Positions 1 to 7,054 of a DNA stretch of 34,578 bases are shown here, one piece after another. Position 1 is the first letter of the stretch; each line of letters begins with the position of its first letter. The DNA is from an uncultured Fimbriimonadaceae bacterium (GTDB lineage: Bacteria > Armatimonadota > Fimbriimonadia > Fimbriimonadales > Fimbriimonadaceae). Position numbers and translations under genes: made by a program. The stretch lies in the NCBI GenBank assembly GCA_937961665.1, contig CALGMO010000078.1, positions 1-34,578 on the forward strand, in the 5' to 3' direction. The notes beneath the pieces are model-generated. The model saw only the letters and a program-made list of their open reading frames with translations, was not told the DNA's origin and searched no databases.

Positions 1-1
1 C

Positions 2-1525
2 GACGACATCGCCAATCTGAAGAAGCTCGCCTCGACCTTCGAGAAGGAGCTGGCTTCGATGGGCGTGGACGTCGAGGCGATGAAGAAGGACCTCGGCGAC
101 CTGCAGGACCGCGTTGAGAAGCTCGAGAAGCGCAAGCCGGCCGTGGACATCCACGGCACCGTGGACCTGTTCACGCTGAACGGCTACAGCGACGACGACA
201 AGTTCGGTCTGACGGTCGACGGCCGCCCGGTCGGCGTCGGTCGCGGCGCGTACGACGGCGCTCCCGTCGGCGTGACCCGGGACTTCACCGTTCTGCACGA
301 GGGCGCTCTGACGTTCTCCGGCACGAACGAGGAGGGTCCGCAGTGGAAGGCCACCCTCGTCACGGGCAACACGCTCGGCACCTCCGCCCTGGGCGACCAG
401 GCGAACGGCGGCAGCGGCGCGTTCCTCGAGGGCGAGCAGACCATCTACCTGTACGACTTCAGCGTGAAGTTCGACACCAGCCTCGCTGGCCAGGCCTTCG
501 CCGCTGAGATCGGCCGCATCGGCTACCAGACCACCCCGCTGCTGTTCAAGCGGCAGGATCGCACGCCCTACTTCGAGAGCGAGCGCTGGGACAACGGCAA
601 CTGGATGTTCGACGGCGCGAACCTTGGCTTCGGCTTCGGCCCGGCCAAGCTGAACGCCTTCGCCGGCCGCGTGAGCGACAAGGTCGCCAGCAACGGCGAG
701 AAGATCCAGCCCATGCTGATCGGCACGCCCGAGGGTGCGTTCGAGATCGACCAGATGCTCGGCCTGAACCTGAGCGTTCCGGTTTCGGACAAGGCCGCGC
801 TGAACTTGGCCTACATCTGGCTGGACAGCAACCGCTCCGACTGGAGCTACAGCTCCTTCGAGACCGCGCCGGAGTTCAACCGGCTGGTCGTCTGGGGCGG
901 CGACCTCAAGGTCGACCTCTCGCCGATCACCGTCGAGGCTGGCTACGGCCGGACCGACGTGATGTACAACGAGGACACGGTCAACGACGAGGACAACACC
1001 GCCTGGTACGGCAAGCTCGGCTACGACGCCGGCAACTGGGGCGTCAAGGCCGGCTACAAGGAGGTCGAGGCCTACTACCTGGCTCCGGGAGACTGGGGCC
1101 GCGTGGGCTGGATCTACAACCCGACGGGCATCGAGGGCTACGACGCGAAGCTGTGGTTCAACCTCAGCGACGCGCTGAGCCTGAAGGCCACCGGCGAGTG
1201 GTACGAGGGCAAGGACGTCTACACGTTCCTTCCCGACGGCGACGAGCTGGAGCGCTACACGGTCGAGCTCGGCTACAAGCTGAACACCAGCTGGGATCTC
1301 ACTCTCGGTTGGGAGTACGTCGCCTACAAGCCGGAGTTCGGCAGCGACCTGAAGGCCAACTGGTACAGCCTCGGCCTGAAGTACGCGTTCAACGACAAGG
1401 CCAAGCTGTCGATCCTGTGGCAGATCAGCGACGTCGACGAGGACATGCTCGGCGGCGGCGGCGAGATGGGCTCGCCCGAGTACAAGGGCGGCCTGATCGC
1501 CACCCAGCTCAGCGTGAAGTTCTAA
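2..1525 (+). CDS. SLH-type outer-membrane porin-like protein, 5' end outside the window
   Basis: The reading frame is open at the left edge, so only the last 507 residues are visible. They begin with a charged heptad-like helix (about residues 1-45, with DLGDLQDRVEKLEKR near its end), then a long stretch of alternating aromatic/polar strands rich in G, Y, W, D and N, ending in LSVKF. A terminal phenylalanine is the usual signal for insertion of outer-membrane barrels by the BAM machinery. Helix followed by barrel is the layout of porins that carry an N-terminal SLH domain and anchor the outer membrane to the wall, as in cyanobacteria, Deinococcota and Armatimonadota. The SLH domain itself would lie upstream and is not seen, so that part is inference. 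Passive uptake of small solutes is the likely role. Several ATG codons, such as the one at position 59, are internal. Confidence 0.75.
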   Translation, partial: DDIANLKKLASTFEKELASMGVDVEAMKKDLGDLQDRVEKLEKRKPAVDIHGTVDLFTLNGYSDDDKFGLTVDGRPVGVGRGAYDGAPVGVTRDFTVLHEGALTFSGTNEEGPQWKATLVTGNTLGTSALGDQANGGSGAFLEGEQTIYLYDFSVKFDTSLAGQAFAAEIGRIGYQTTPLLFKRQDRTPYFESERWDNGNWMFDGANLGFGFGPAKLNAFAGRVSDKVASNGEKIQPMLIGTPEGAFEIDQMLGLNLSVPVSDKAALNLAYIWLDSNRSDWSYSSFETAPEFNRLVVWGGDLKVDLSPITVEAGYGRTDVMYNEDTVNDEDNTAWYGKLGYDAGNWGVKAGYKEVEAYYLAPGDWGRVGWIYNPTGIEGYDAKLWFNLSDALSLKATGEWYEGKDVYTFLPDGDELERYTVELGYKLNTSWDLTLGWEYVAYKPEFGSDLKANWYSLGLKYAFNDKAKLSILWQISDVDEDMLGGGGEMGSPEYKGGLIATQLSVKF

Positions 1526-1548
1526 GGGACTTTCCGCAGAGCGCGAAC

Positions 1549-1576
1549 GCGGGCCCCGGCGCAAGCCGGGGCCCGC
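1549..1576 (+). terminator. Perfect GC hairpin after the porin gene
   Basis: A 12-base arm (GCGGGCCCCGGC) is followed by a GCAA loop and its exact reverse complement, then TCTCTTTC. It starts 23 bases after the porin stop and sits between two convergent genes. The T-tract is imperfect, but the 12-bp all-GC stem with a GNRA tetraloop makes an intrinsic terminator likely. The stem could also serve the convergent CAP-domain gene from the other strand, although no T-run follows on that side. Confidence 0.75.
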
Positions 1577-1597
1577 TCTCTTTCGAACGGAGCGGCA

Positions 1598-2719
1598 TCA
1601 GCGCGCGGTGGCGAACGACCAATCCCTCTCCGCCGCCTTCCCGCCGATCCGCACCTTGAGCAGCACCCTGTACCGCCCGCCGGGAGAGAGCGGAGCGCGG
1701 GGGATCAGGAAGACCGCGCTGTCGAGGTGCGGATCGTTGCCGGGATGGTTGGCCAGGGTCGGTACCTCGGCACCTTGGGCATCGAGCAGCCTGGCCTCCA
1801 GAAGCTCCAGCTTCCCCTCGCCGAACCACGCGGCGACGATCGGGTAGCCGACCGGGCCGCGCAGCCCGTGGAGGTCCAAGGGGCTCGGCGTCTCCACGCC
1901 GTCCCACGAGACCGGCACGTCCCGCTCGCCGGGCGCCGGCGACAGGGCGAGCCCAGACTCGGAGGCGGATCCGAAGTTCAGGGTCAGGAAGGCGCCGGAC
2001 ACGCCCGCGCCCATCGGCGCCGCGCCGGGCTGGAGGAACGGCAGCCGGTGGTACGGGGCGTCGAACAGCTCCCGGACGAGGTCCGATCCGGGGCGCGCGC
2101 TGTAGCCGACGTCCTCCCACACGGATCCGGCGAAGCCGAACGCCATCGCCCGCTCGCGGGCCGTCCGCCCCGTGAAGCCGGGCAGGGACTGGTCCTGCGC
2201 GTGCCCGAAGGCGCGGTTGGCGGCCAGGAAGGCGGAGTGGCTCGCCGCGGCGGCGGCCAGCGAAGGCTCGTGCCAGAACTCCGGCAGCCCCAGCCGCCTT
2301 CGGATCTCGTTCACGCGGGCCACCGCGCCAACCTGCTCAGGGGTCGGTTCCGGCAGCCGCACCGCGGCCTCGGGGGAAACGTCGAAGGTCCATTCCTTCT
2401 CGGCCCGATAGCGGCCGTCGAACTCCACGACGCACCGGGCCGTATGCCTTCCGGCGGCCAAGGGGACCTCGGGCCGCCACACCACCGCGCCGGTTCGCTC
2501 GTCGTACCGTGCGGGAACCGGCAGCCCGTCCAGATGCAGCGACACGCCGGTGATCCGTGCTCCGCCATAGGGCGCCACGCGCCAGCCGACCTCGGCCTTC
2601 GCGTAGCGCACCACGCCCTGCGGAGTGGGCGGGTAGGCGCGGTACCCGAAGGCGGCGCACAGCGCGGCGGCCATCGCGGCGGCGAGTACCAGACCGGAGC
2701 GGATCGCGGGTCGCAGCAT
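1598..2719 (-). CDS. Exported CAP/SCP-domain protein
   Basis: 373 residues. The start is followed by an Arg-containing n-region and a hydrophobic Ala/Leu stretch (residues about 9-25), so it is probably exported. Residues about 40-115 look like an Ig-like beta domain. About 130-275 match the CAP (SCP/PR-1/CAP-family) fold: VNEIRRRLGLP at its start, then a helix with HSAFLAANRAFGHAQ, the VWEDVGY segment, and GAGVSG before a final beta strand. The FGHA histidine and the WED acidic residues are the expected CAP cavity residues. A C-terminal segment of about 100 residues beginning SPAPGERDVPVSW resembles another Ig-like domain. Bacterial CAP proteins are mostly uncharacterised secreted or wall-associated proteins, so no substrate is assigned. 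The gene is divergent from the GHL10-like gene and convergent with the porin. No clear promoter or Shine-Dalgarno site was recognised upstream. Confidence 0.8.
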   Translation of the reverse strand: MLRPAIRSGLVLAAAMAAALCAAFGYRAYPPTPQGVVRYAKAEVGWRVAPYGGARITGVSLHLDGLPVPARYDERTGAVVWRPEVPLAAGRHTARCVVEFDGRYRAEKEWTFDVSPEAAVRLPEPTPEQVGAVARVNEIRRRLGLPEFWHEPSLAAAAASHSAFLAANRAFGHAQDQSLPGFTGRTARERAMAFGFAGSVWEDVGYSARPGSDLVRELFDAPYHRLPFLQPGAAPMGAGVSGAFLTLNFGSASESGLALSPAPGERDVPVSWDGVETPSPLDLHGLRGPVGYPIVAAWFGEGKLELLEARLLDAQGAEVPTLANHPGNDPHLDSAVFLIPRAPLSPGGRYRVLLKVRIGGKAAERDWSFATAR

Positions 2720-2780
2720 GGTCCGTTTCCGTTGTTCCGCGACCGCCCGAGCCGCGCCCCGGCTGGAGTGCGGGGTGCTT

Positions 2781-2786
2781 CATAAT
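2781..2786 (+). promoter_or_regulatory. -10-like CATAAT, probable leaderless promoter
   Basis: CATAAT lies exactly six bases before the ATG at 2793, so transcription starting at the usual distance would begin at the A of the start codon. No Shine-Dalgarno sequence is present in between. The same hexamer and spacing occurs before purC. No good -35 box is visible. Confidence 0.5.
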
Positions 2787-2792
2787 CGGGCC

Positions 2793-4634
2793 ATGTTGGT
2801 CCAGGCCCTCGGCCTCGCGGCGGCAGTGTCGCTCGCGGAGGCCGACGCACCGAGCAAACCCTCCTACCCCACGATGCCGATCCGGATCGCACCGCGGCCG
2901 AGCCGCTTCCAGCTCGGCACGCCGTTCCCGAACCTCCCGCCGATCCTCCTCGACACCGAGGGCAACGGCTACGGGCTGGCGCAGCAGACGGCCAGGGCCC
3001 GACAGCTGCAGGCGCGCATCCTGTGGATCGACGCCACCGCCAACCTGGGGCGCGTGAACAGCAAGGAGAAGATCGACGATCTGGCCCGGCGCATCGCCGC
3101 CGCGGGCTTCAACACCGTCGCGTTCGACGTCAAGCCGATCGTCGGGAAGACGCTGTACCCCAGCCGGCTGGCCCCCAAGATGACCGAGTGGAGGGGCAAC
3201 CGCCTGCCCGAGGAGTTCGACCCGCTCGCGGCGATGGTGGAGGCTTGCCATCGGGAGGGCCTGAGCCTCTTCGTGAGCCTCAACGCGTTCAGCGAGGGTC
3301 ACCGCGACGTGGAGCAGGGACCCGCCTACCTGAAGCCCGAGTGGCAGACCGTGCTGTACGACATCGAGGGCTTCGTCCGCTCCTCGGCCGCCGGGCGCCC
3401 CGCCTTCCGCCTGATGGACCGGCCGAACGCGATGACCACCCTGGAAGACCAGCTGGCCGTGTTCACCGACCTCTCCCGCGTGCCCACCCGGCTCAACGGG
3501 GATTCGAAGGCGGCCGTGGTGGACGCCAAGGGGCTGGTGATCGCGCAGCTCGAGGGATCGGCGGTGCGCGGCCAGGCTCCGGCCATTCCGACGGGCGGCG
3601 GCATCCTGGTGGGAATCGGGCGCGGCGCCGAGTTCCTGAAGACCAGCGCGCGCGCCGGCGACCGGCTGTCCTTCGAGTGCAAGCCGGACTTCGTGCCGAT
3701 CACGCGCAGGCCTTGGCAGCAGGTTCCCGTGATGGTGAGCCCCCACAACCCCGAGGTCCGCCGGAGGGCCCTCGAGGTGCTCAGCGAGCTGCTGACGAAC
3801 TACGAGGTCGACGGCGTGCTGTACGACGACCGGCTGCGCTACTCGGGCCTGAACGGCGACTTCAGCGAGTGGGCGCGCACGGAGTTCGAGGCGCTCGTCG
3901 GAGAGAAGCTGCGGTGGCCCGACGACGTGTTCCGGTGGACGCTCCAGCCGGACCTGACGCGCGGCATCGTCCCCGGCAAGTGGTTCGACGCCTGGCTGGC
4001 CTTCCGCGCCCAAACGATCCGCAACTGGGTCGCCGAGGCCCGGGAGGTGGTGGAGCGGGTGCGGCCGTCGGCGCTGTTCGGCGTGTACGCCGGCTCGTGG
4101 TACGGCGAGTACGTGAACCTGGGCTCGAACTACGCCGCGACCACCGCGCAGGCCGGGTTCCGGTTCCTCACGCCGCAGTACCAGCAGACTGGGTTCGCCG
4201 ATCTCTTGGACGTGTTCATCGCCGGGTGCTACTATCCCTCGGCGACGATCGCCGAGGCCATGGAGGCCGCGCAGCCGACCGGAACGACCGTCGAGGCCGC
4301 CGGGCAGCTGGTGAACCGCCTGGTGGACGATCAGGCGTGGGTGTACGCCGGGCTGTCGATCGAGGCCCTGGGCGGCGACCGCGTCCGGCTCCAGCGCGCG
4401 CTGCAGGCCGCCGCCGCTTCGAGCCAGGGCGTAATGGTGTTCGACCTCTCGCACAATATCGACCGGGTGTGGGGCGTGTTCCAGCAGGCGTTCGCGGGCC
4501 CGAGGGTGAAGGCCCCGCACCAGGTGCCCGGGTTGCTCGCGGACGTTCGCCGAAGGAAGAAGCTGCTGCGGCAGGAGGGCGCGAAGGAGCCGGCGATCGT
4601 GATCAACGCCGGCGCGTCGGGCACGGGCCTCTAG
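2793..4634 (+). CDS. Exported GH10-like (GHL10/DUF187-type) protein with inserted beta domain
   Basis: 613 residues from the ATG at 2793, chosen because it lies six bases after CATAAT and opens with a short hydrophobic leader (MLVQALGLAAAVSLAEA). An in-frame ATG at 2718 exists but would add an Arg-rich, non-signal-like extension. The body is a TIM-barrel-like protein of the glycosyl-hydrolase-like 10 group: ILWIDATAN, IAAAGFNTVAFDVKP, a strand with LSLFVSLNAFSEG, then VMVSPHNPEVRRRALEVL and YEVDGVLYDDRLRYSG. Between the LNAFSEG strand and the VMVSPHNP strand about 150 residues are inserted, including AVVDAKGLVIAQLEG and IPTGGGILVGIGRGAEFL, which resemble part of phosphodiester-glycosidase (NAGPA/DUF2233) proteins. 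The role is probably hydrolysis of a glycan outside the cytoplasm; the substrate is unknown. The stop TAG shares a CTAG tetranucleotide with the stop of the convergent MgtC-like gene. Confidence 0.75.
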   Translation: MLVQALGLAAAVSLAEADAPSKPSYPTMPIRIAPRPSRFQLGTPFPNLPPILLDTEGNGYGLAQQTARARQLQARILWIDATANLGRVNSKEKIDDLARRIAAAGFNTVAFDVKPIVGKTLYPSRLAPKMTEWRGNRLPEEFDPLAAMVEACHREGLSLFVSLNAFSEGHRDVEQGPAYLKPEWQTVLYDIEGFVRSSAAGRPAFRLMDRPNAMTTLEDQLAVFTDLSRVPTRLNGDSKAAVVDAKGLVIAQLEGSAVRGQAPAIPTGGGILVGIGRGAEFLKTSARAGDRLSFECKPDFVPITRRPWQQVPVMVSPHNPEVRRRALEVLSELLTNYEVDGVLYDDRLRYSGLNGDFSEWARTEFEALVGEKLRWPDDVFRWTLQPDLTRGIVPGKWFDAWLAFRAQTIRNWVAEAREVVERVRPSALFGVYAGSWYGEYVNLGSNYAATTAQAGFRFLTPQYQQTGFADLLDVFIAGCYYPSATIAEAMEAAQPTGTTVEAAGQLVNRLVDDQAWVYAGLSIEALGGDRVRLQRALQAAAASSQGVMVFDLSHNIDRVWGVFQQAFAGPRVKAPHQVPGLLADVRRRKKLLRQEGAKEPAIVINAGASGTGL

Positions 4635-5293
4635 GGCTCGGCCTCCAACCGGGCGGACCGCACGCCGGGCACCCCCAGGGCGTCCTGAAGGGGCGGCTCC
4701 GCCGTGCCCTCGAAGCTCGCTCGGACGCGGAAGCCCTCGGGAACTGCTTCGGCCTGGAAGGTGCGGATCCGGCGACCGTTCCTCCGCCAGGTCCCGAGCA
4801 GGCGACCGATCGTCTCGGCATCGGGGGCGTCGGCCGCCACGACCGGAAGCGTCGACTCGGGCAGGATCCGACGCTCCAGGCGGTTCACCCACGCGAGCAC
4901 CACCAGCGCCAGCGCCGTCGCCGCGACCGCCACGGGAGCCATCCTGTCGCCGGCCGCCACCGCCATCGCGATGCCCGTCGTGGCCCACAGGCTGGCGGCC
5001 GTCGTCAGCCCCCGGATCTCCCTCCCCATGCGCAGGATCGCGCCCGCGCCGAGGAAGCCGACGCCCGTCACGATCTGCGCCGCCACCCTCGCGGGGTCTC
5101 CGCCGAGCCTTCGGCCAGCCTCGGTCAGCACCACCACGCCGAGCGCCAGCAGCATGTGCGTACGGATTCCCGCCGGCCGACCGTGGACCTCGCGCTGCCA
5201 GCCGATCGCTCCGGCGAGCAGGGCCGCGATCAGCATGCGACCGATCGTGGTGCCAGCCCCCGACCACGCCGCCGGGTCGAGCCAGCCGTCCAC
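4631..5293 (-). CDS. MgtC/SapB family membrane protein
   Basis: 220 residues with a GTG start. The N-terminal 140 residues contain four to five hydrophobic helices with family hallmarks: AALLAGAIGWQREVHGRPAG, RTHMLLALG, and the strongly conserved TGVGFLGAGAILR followed by RGLTTAASLW. The C-terminal 75 residues are soluble and ACT-like (RRIRTFQAEAVPEGFRVRASF). MgtC proteins affect magnesium and phosphate homeostasis and can modulate the F-type ATPase; the precise role here is unknown. The start lies four bases after the ASCH gene stop, and the end of that gene supplies a GAGGAG ribosome site, so the two are probably translated together. Confidence 0.88.
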   Translation of the reverse strand: MDGWLDPAAWSGAGTTIGRMLIAALLAGAIGWQREVHGRPAGIRTHMLLALGVVVLTEAGRRLGGDPARVAAQIVTGVGFLGAGAILRMGREIRGLTTAASLWATTGIAMAVAAGDRMAPVAVAATALALVVLAWVNRLERRILPESTLPVVAADAPDAETIGRLLGTWRRNGRRIRTFQAEAVPEGFRVRASFEGTAEPPLQDALGVPGVRSARLEAEP

Positions 5294-5297
5294 CGCC

Positions 5298-5645
5298 TCA
5301 CTCCTCGACGCGGGAGAAGTAGATCACCGTGACCGTGTGCTGGGGGGTGATCAAGTCTCCATAGATCCTGGTCATCGTGGCCAAGATGTCGTCCAGACTG
5401 CGGCTCTCGGGGCTCTCGCGCTCGATGTCGCGCGGGGAGAGCTCCTCCAGCTTCTTGACCTCCACGCGGTCCAGGATCGCGGCGAACAGCTTCCGCCTCA
5501 CGCCGAACCTCGGTCCGACCGTGACCCACACGAGCATGCCGGGCTTGTACTTGTCGGTCTTGTCGCCGAGCCTGACCGTCGCCGTCTTGCGGCCGTTGCG
5601 CAGCACCTCGCCATACAGGTCGGAGTAGAAGTTCAGGGCGTACAT
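5298..5645 (-). CDS. ASCH-domain protein
   Basis: 115 residues. The sequence shows the ASCH (PUA-like) beta-barrel pattern: ALNFYSDLYGEVLRNGRKTATVR near the start, with the family G-x-K-x-x-T-x-R signature (GRKTATVR at about 18-25), then KPGMLVWVTVG, and a terminal strand HTVTVIYFSRVEE. ASCH proteins are thought to bind RNA, and some hydrolyse N4-acetylcytidine; neither activity can be assigned from this sequence. The ATG at 5645 is divergent from the alpha/beta hydrolase gene, with only 46 bases between the two starts, so their promoters must overlap. TAAACT 15 bases upstream of the ATG could be its -10 element. Confidence 0.8.
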   Translation of the reverse strand: MYALNFYSDLYGEVLRNGRKTATVRLGDKTDKYKPGMLVWVTVGPRFGVRRKLFAAILDRVEVKKLEELSPRDIERESPESRSLDDILATMTRIYGDLITPQHTVTVIYFSRVEE

Positions 5646-5691
5646 CGCGGTTGTCCCGCTAGTTTAGCCCAACGTAGGGTAACAACGGCCC

Positions 5692-6621
5692 ATGGCGTGG
5701 ATTCTGGGGCTGGCCGCCGCCTACCTTCTGCTCCTGCTGCTGGTGGCGCGGCTGAGCCTCAGGCCGCTCCGCACCCCGCTGTTCCTCTCCCCGGGCTTCA
5801 TGGGCGTGCCACAGGAGGAGGTGGCTTTCGAGACGGAAGACGGGGTGACGCTGCGCGGGTGGTGGGTCGAGGGCCCTGCGGACGGTCCGGTGGCGCTGCT
5901 CGTCCACGGCTATCTGATGAACCGCTGCGAGCTGACGCCGATGGCCCCTTGGCTCCACCGCCTGGGGTTCTCCTGCCTGTTGCCCGACCTTCGGGCGCAC
6001 GGCCGAAGCGGGGGCCGACAGACGGGCCTGGGCTGGCTCGAGCGGAGGGACGTTCGGGCCGCGGCGGAGTGGATCCGATCGCGAAGGCCCGGCGCTAAGG
6101 TCGTGCTGGTCGGCAGCAGCATGGGCGCCGTCGCCTCCGCGTTCGCGCTGGCAGAGGACCCGGAGCTGGCGGACTGCGCCATCCTCGACAGCGCCTACTC
6201 GCGGCTCGCCGAGGCGATCCCGGGTTGGTGGGAGTTCCTGGCGGGCCGCTGGCTCCGGATCGTTCTGTCGCCCATGCTGCTCCTGGCTTGGCCGATGGCC
6301 GGCTTCAACCCGTTCCGCGTGGACGTGGCGAGGGCGTTGCGCGGCTTCGACGGCCGCCGGCTGCTGCTGGTGCACGGCGAGCGGGACGTGCTGGCGCCGC
6401 CGAGCCACGCCCGACGGAACGCGGCCGCCGCCCAGCCCCCGGCCACGATCCTGTGGATGCCGGACTGCGACCACAGCGAGGGACGTTGGCTCCATCCGAC
6501 CCGGTTTTATGACGGGGTTTTTGGCTTCCTGACCGCAAGGGGCATCCTGAAAACTACCGGCGCCTCCGACGATAGCACTGGTGGGTGGACGACCACGGAG
6601 GAGAGTCATGACCACGCTTGA
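5692..6621 (+). CDS. Membrane-anchored alpha/beta hydrolase
   Basis: 309 residues. An N-terminal hydrophobic helix (residues about 2-22, very Leu-rich) looks like an uncleaved anchor or signal. The rest is an alpha/beta-hydrolase fold of the serine-peptidase/esterase type: VHGYLMNR (oxyanion region, about 71), LPDLRAHGRSGG (about 98), nucleophile Ser143 in GSSMGAV, acid Asp in HGERDVLAPP and His in DCDHSEGRW. All triad members are present. The substrate is unknown. The last 14 bases overlap the start of the DUF433 gene, so the two are co-transcribed. TAGGGT lies 11 bases before the ATG and could be the -10 element. Confidence 0.85.
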   Translation: MAWILGLAAAYLLLLLLVARLSLRPLRTPLFLSPGFMGVPQEEVAFETEDGVTLRGWWVEGPADGPVALLVHGYLMNRCELTPMAPWLHRLGFSCLLPDLRAHGRSGGRQTGLGWLERRDVRAAAEWIRSRRPGAKVVLVGSSMGAVASAFALAEDPELADCAILDSAYSRLAEAIPGWWEFLAGRWLRIVLSPMLLLAWPMAGFNPFRVDVARALRGFDGRRLLLVHGERDVLAPPSHARRNAAAAQPPATILWMPDCDHSEGRWLHPTRFYDGVFGFLTARGILKTTGASDDSTGGWTTTEESHDHA

Positions 6622-7006
6622 GGTGAGCAGCCATATCCGCAAACTGGCCCTCCTGGCCGAGCGGGAGCCGAGAAGGGTGGCGGCGGCGCTGGATGCGCTG
6701 TGGGCGCTGCAACCCGGCCTCTTTCAGGACATGTTCTGCCTGGAGGCCGAGGAGGAGAACCCGGACTGCGCCGTGTTCCGGGACGCGAGGGGACAGGCGG
6801 TGGCGGGCCGCGCGAGGATTCCCGTGTGGGAGGTCGTGCGGACGTACCGCAGGGTGTGCGATCTGAACGTGCTCGCGCAGGAGTACCCGATGCTGTCGCA
6901 GGTCGAGCTGCTGGCGGCTCTGGAGTATTCGCACCGGCACCGCGAGGAGATCGACCGGCAGATCGACGCCTACGAGAACCGCCGGGTGGCGCTGCTGTCC
7001 GAGTGA
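6608..7006 (+). CDS. DUF433-domain protein
   Basis: 132 residues from the ATG at 6608, preceded by a good ribosome site (GGAGG, 7 bases away). Residues about 55-125 match DUF433: GRARIPVWEVVRTYRR, then LAQEYPMLSQVELLAALEYSHRHREEIDRQI. This is a small winged-helix-like domain often found in VapB-type antitoxins. The first 50 residues (EREPRRVAAALDALWALQP) form a predicted helical extension that I do not recognise. Antitoxins of this group normally precede a PIN-domain toxin, but the next gene is purC, so a classical toxin-antitoxin pair is not present here. It overlaps the upstream hydrolase by 14 bases. Confidence 0.7.
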   Translation: MTTLEVSSHIRKLALLAEREPRRVAAALDALWALQPGLFQDMFCLEAEEENPDCAVFRDARGQAVAGRARIPVWEVVRTYRRVCDLNVLAQEYPMLSQVELLAALEYSHRHREEIDRQIDAYENRRVALLSE

Positions 7007-7042
7007 CGCGTCCTCGCTGGGCGGTCCCGCGGGGAGCCTTGC

Positions 7043-7048
7043 CATAAT
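7043..7048 (+). promoter_or_regulatory. -10-like CATAAT, probable leaderless promoter of purC
   Basis: CATAAT is separated from the purC ATG by exactly six bases (CCCCGC), the same hexamer and spacing as before the gene at 2793. No Shine-Dalgarno sequence intervenes. This arrangement predicts transcription from the first base of the start codon. Confidence 0.55.
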
Positions 7049-7054
7049 CCCCGC

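Noticed and set aside
2337-5267. Very long open frames on the opposite strand or other frames (also 10956-14882, 19048-23112, 24579-28466 on the minus strand and 3023-5332, 16439-19765, 19500-23216 on the plus strand)
   Set aside because: They lie over well-recognised genes, have Arg/Gly/Pro/Ala-rich low-complexity translations without domains, and are expected in GC-rich DNA where stops are rare.
6608-7006. Toxin-antitoxin locus around the DUF433 gene
   Set aside because: No PIN or other toxin gene is adjacent; the neighbours are an alpha/beta hydrolase and purC.
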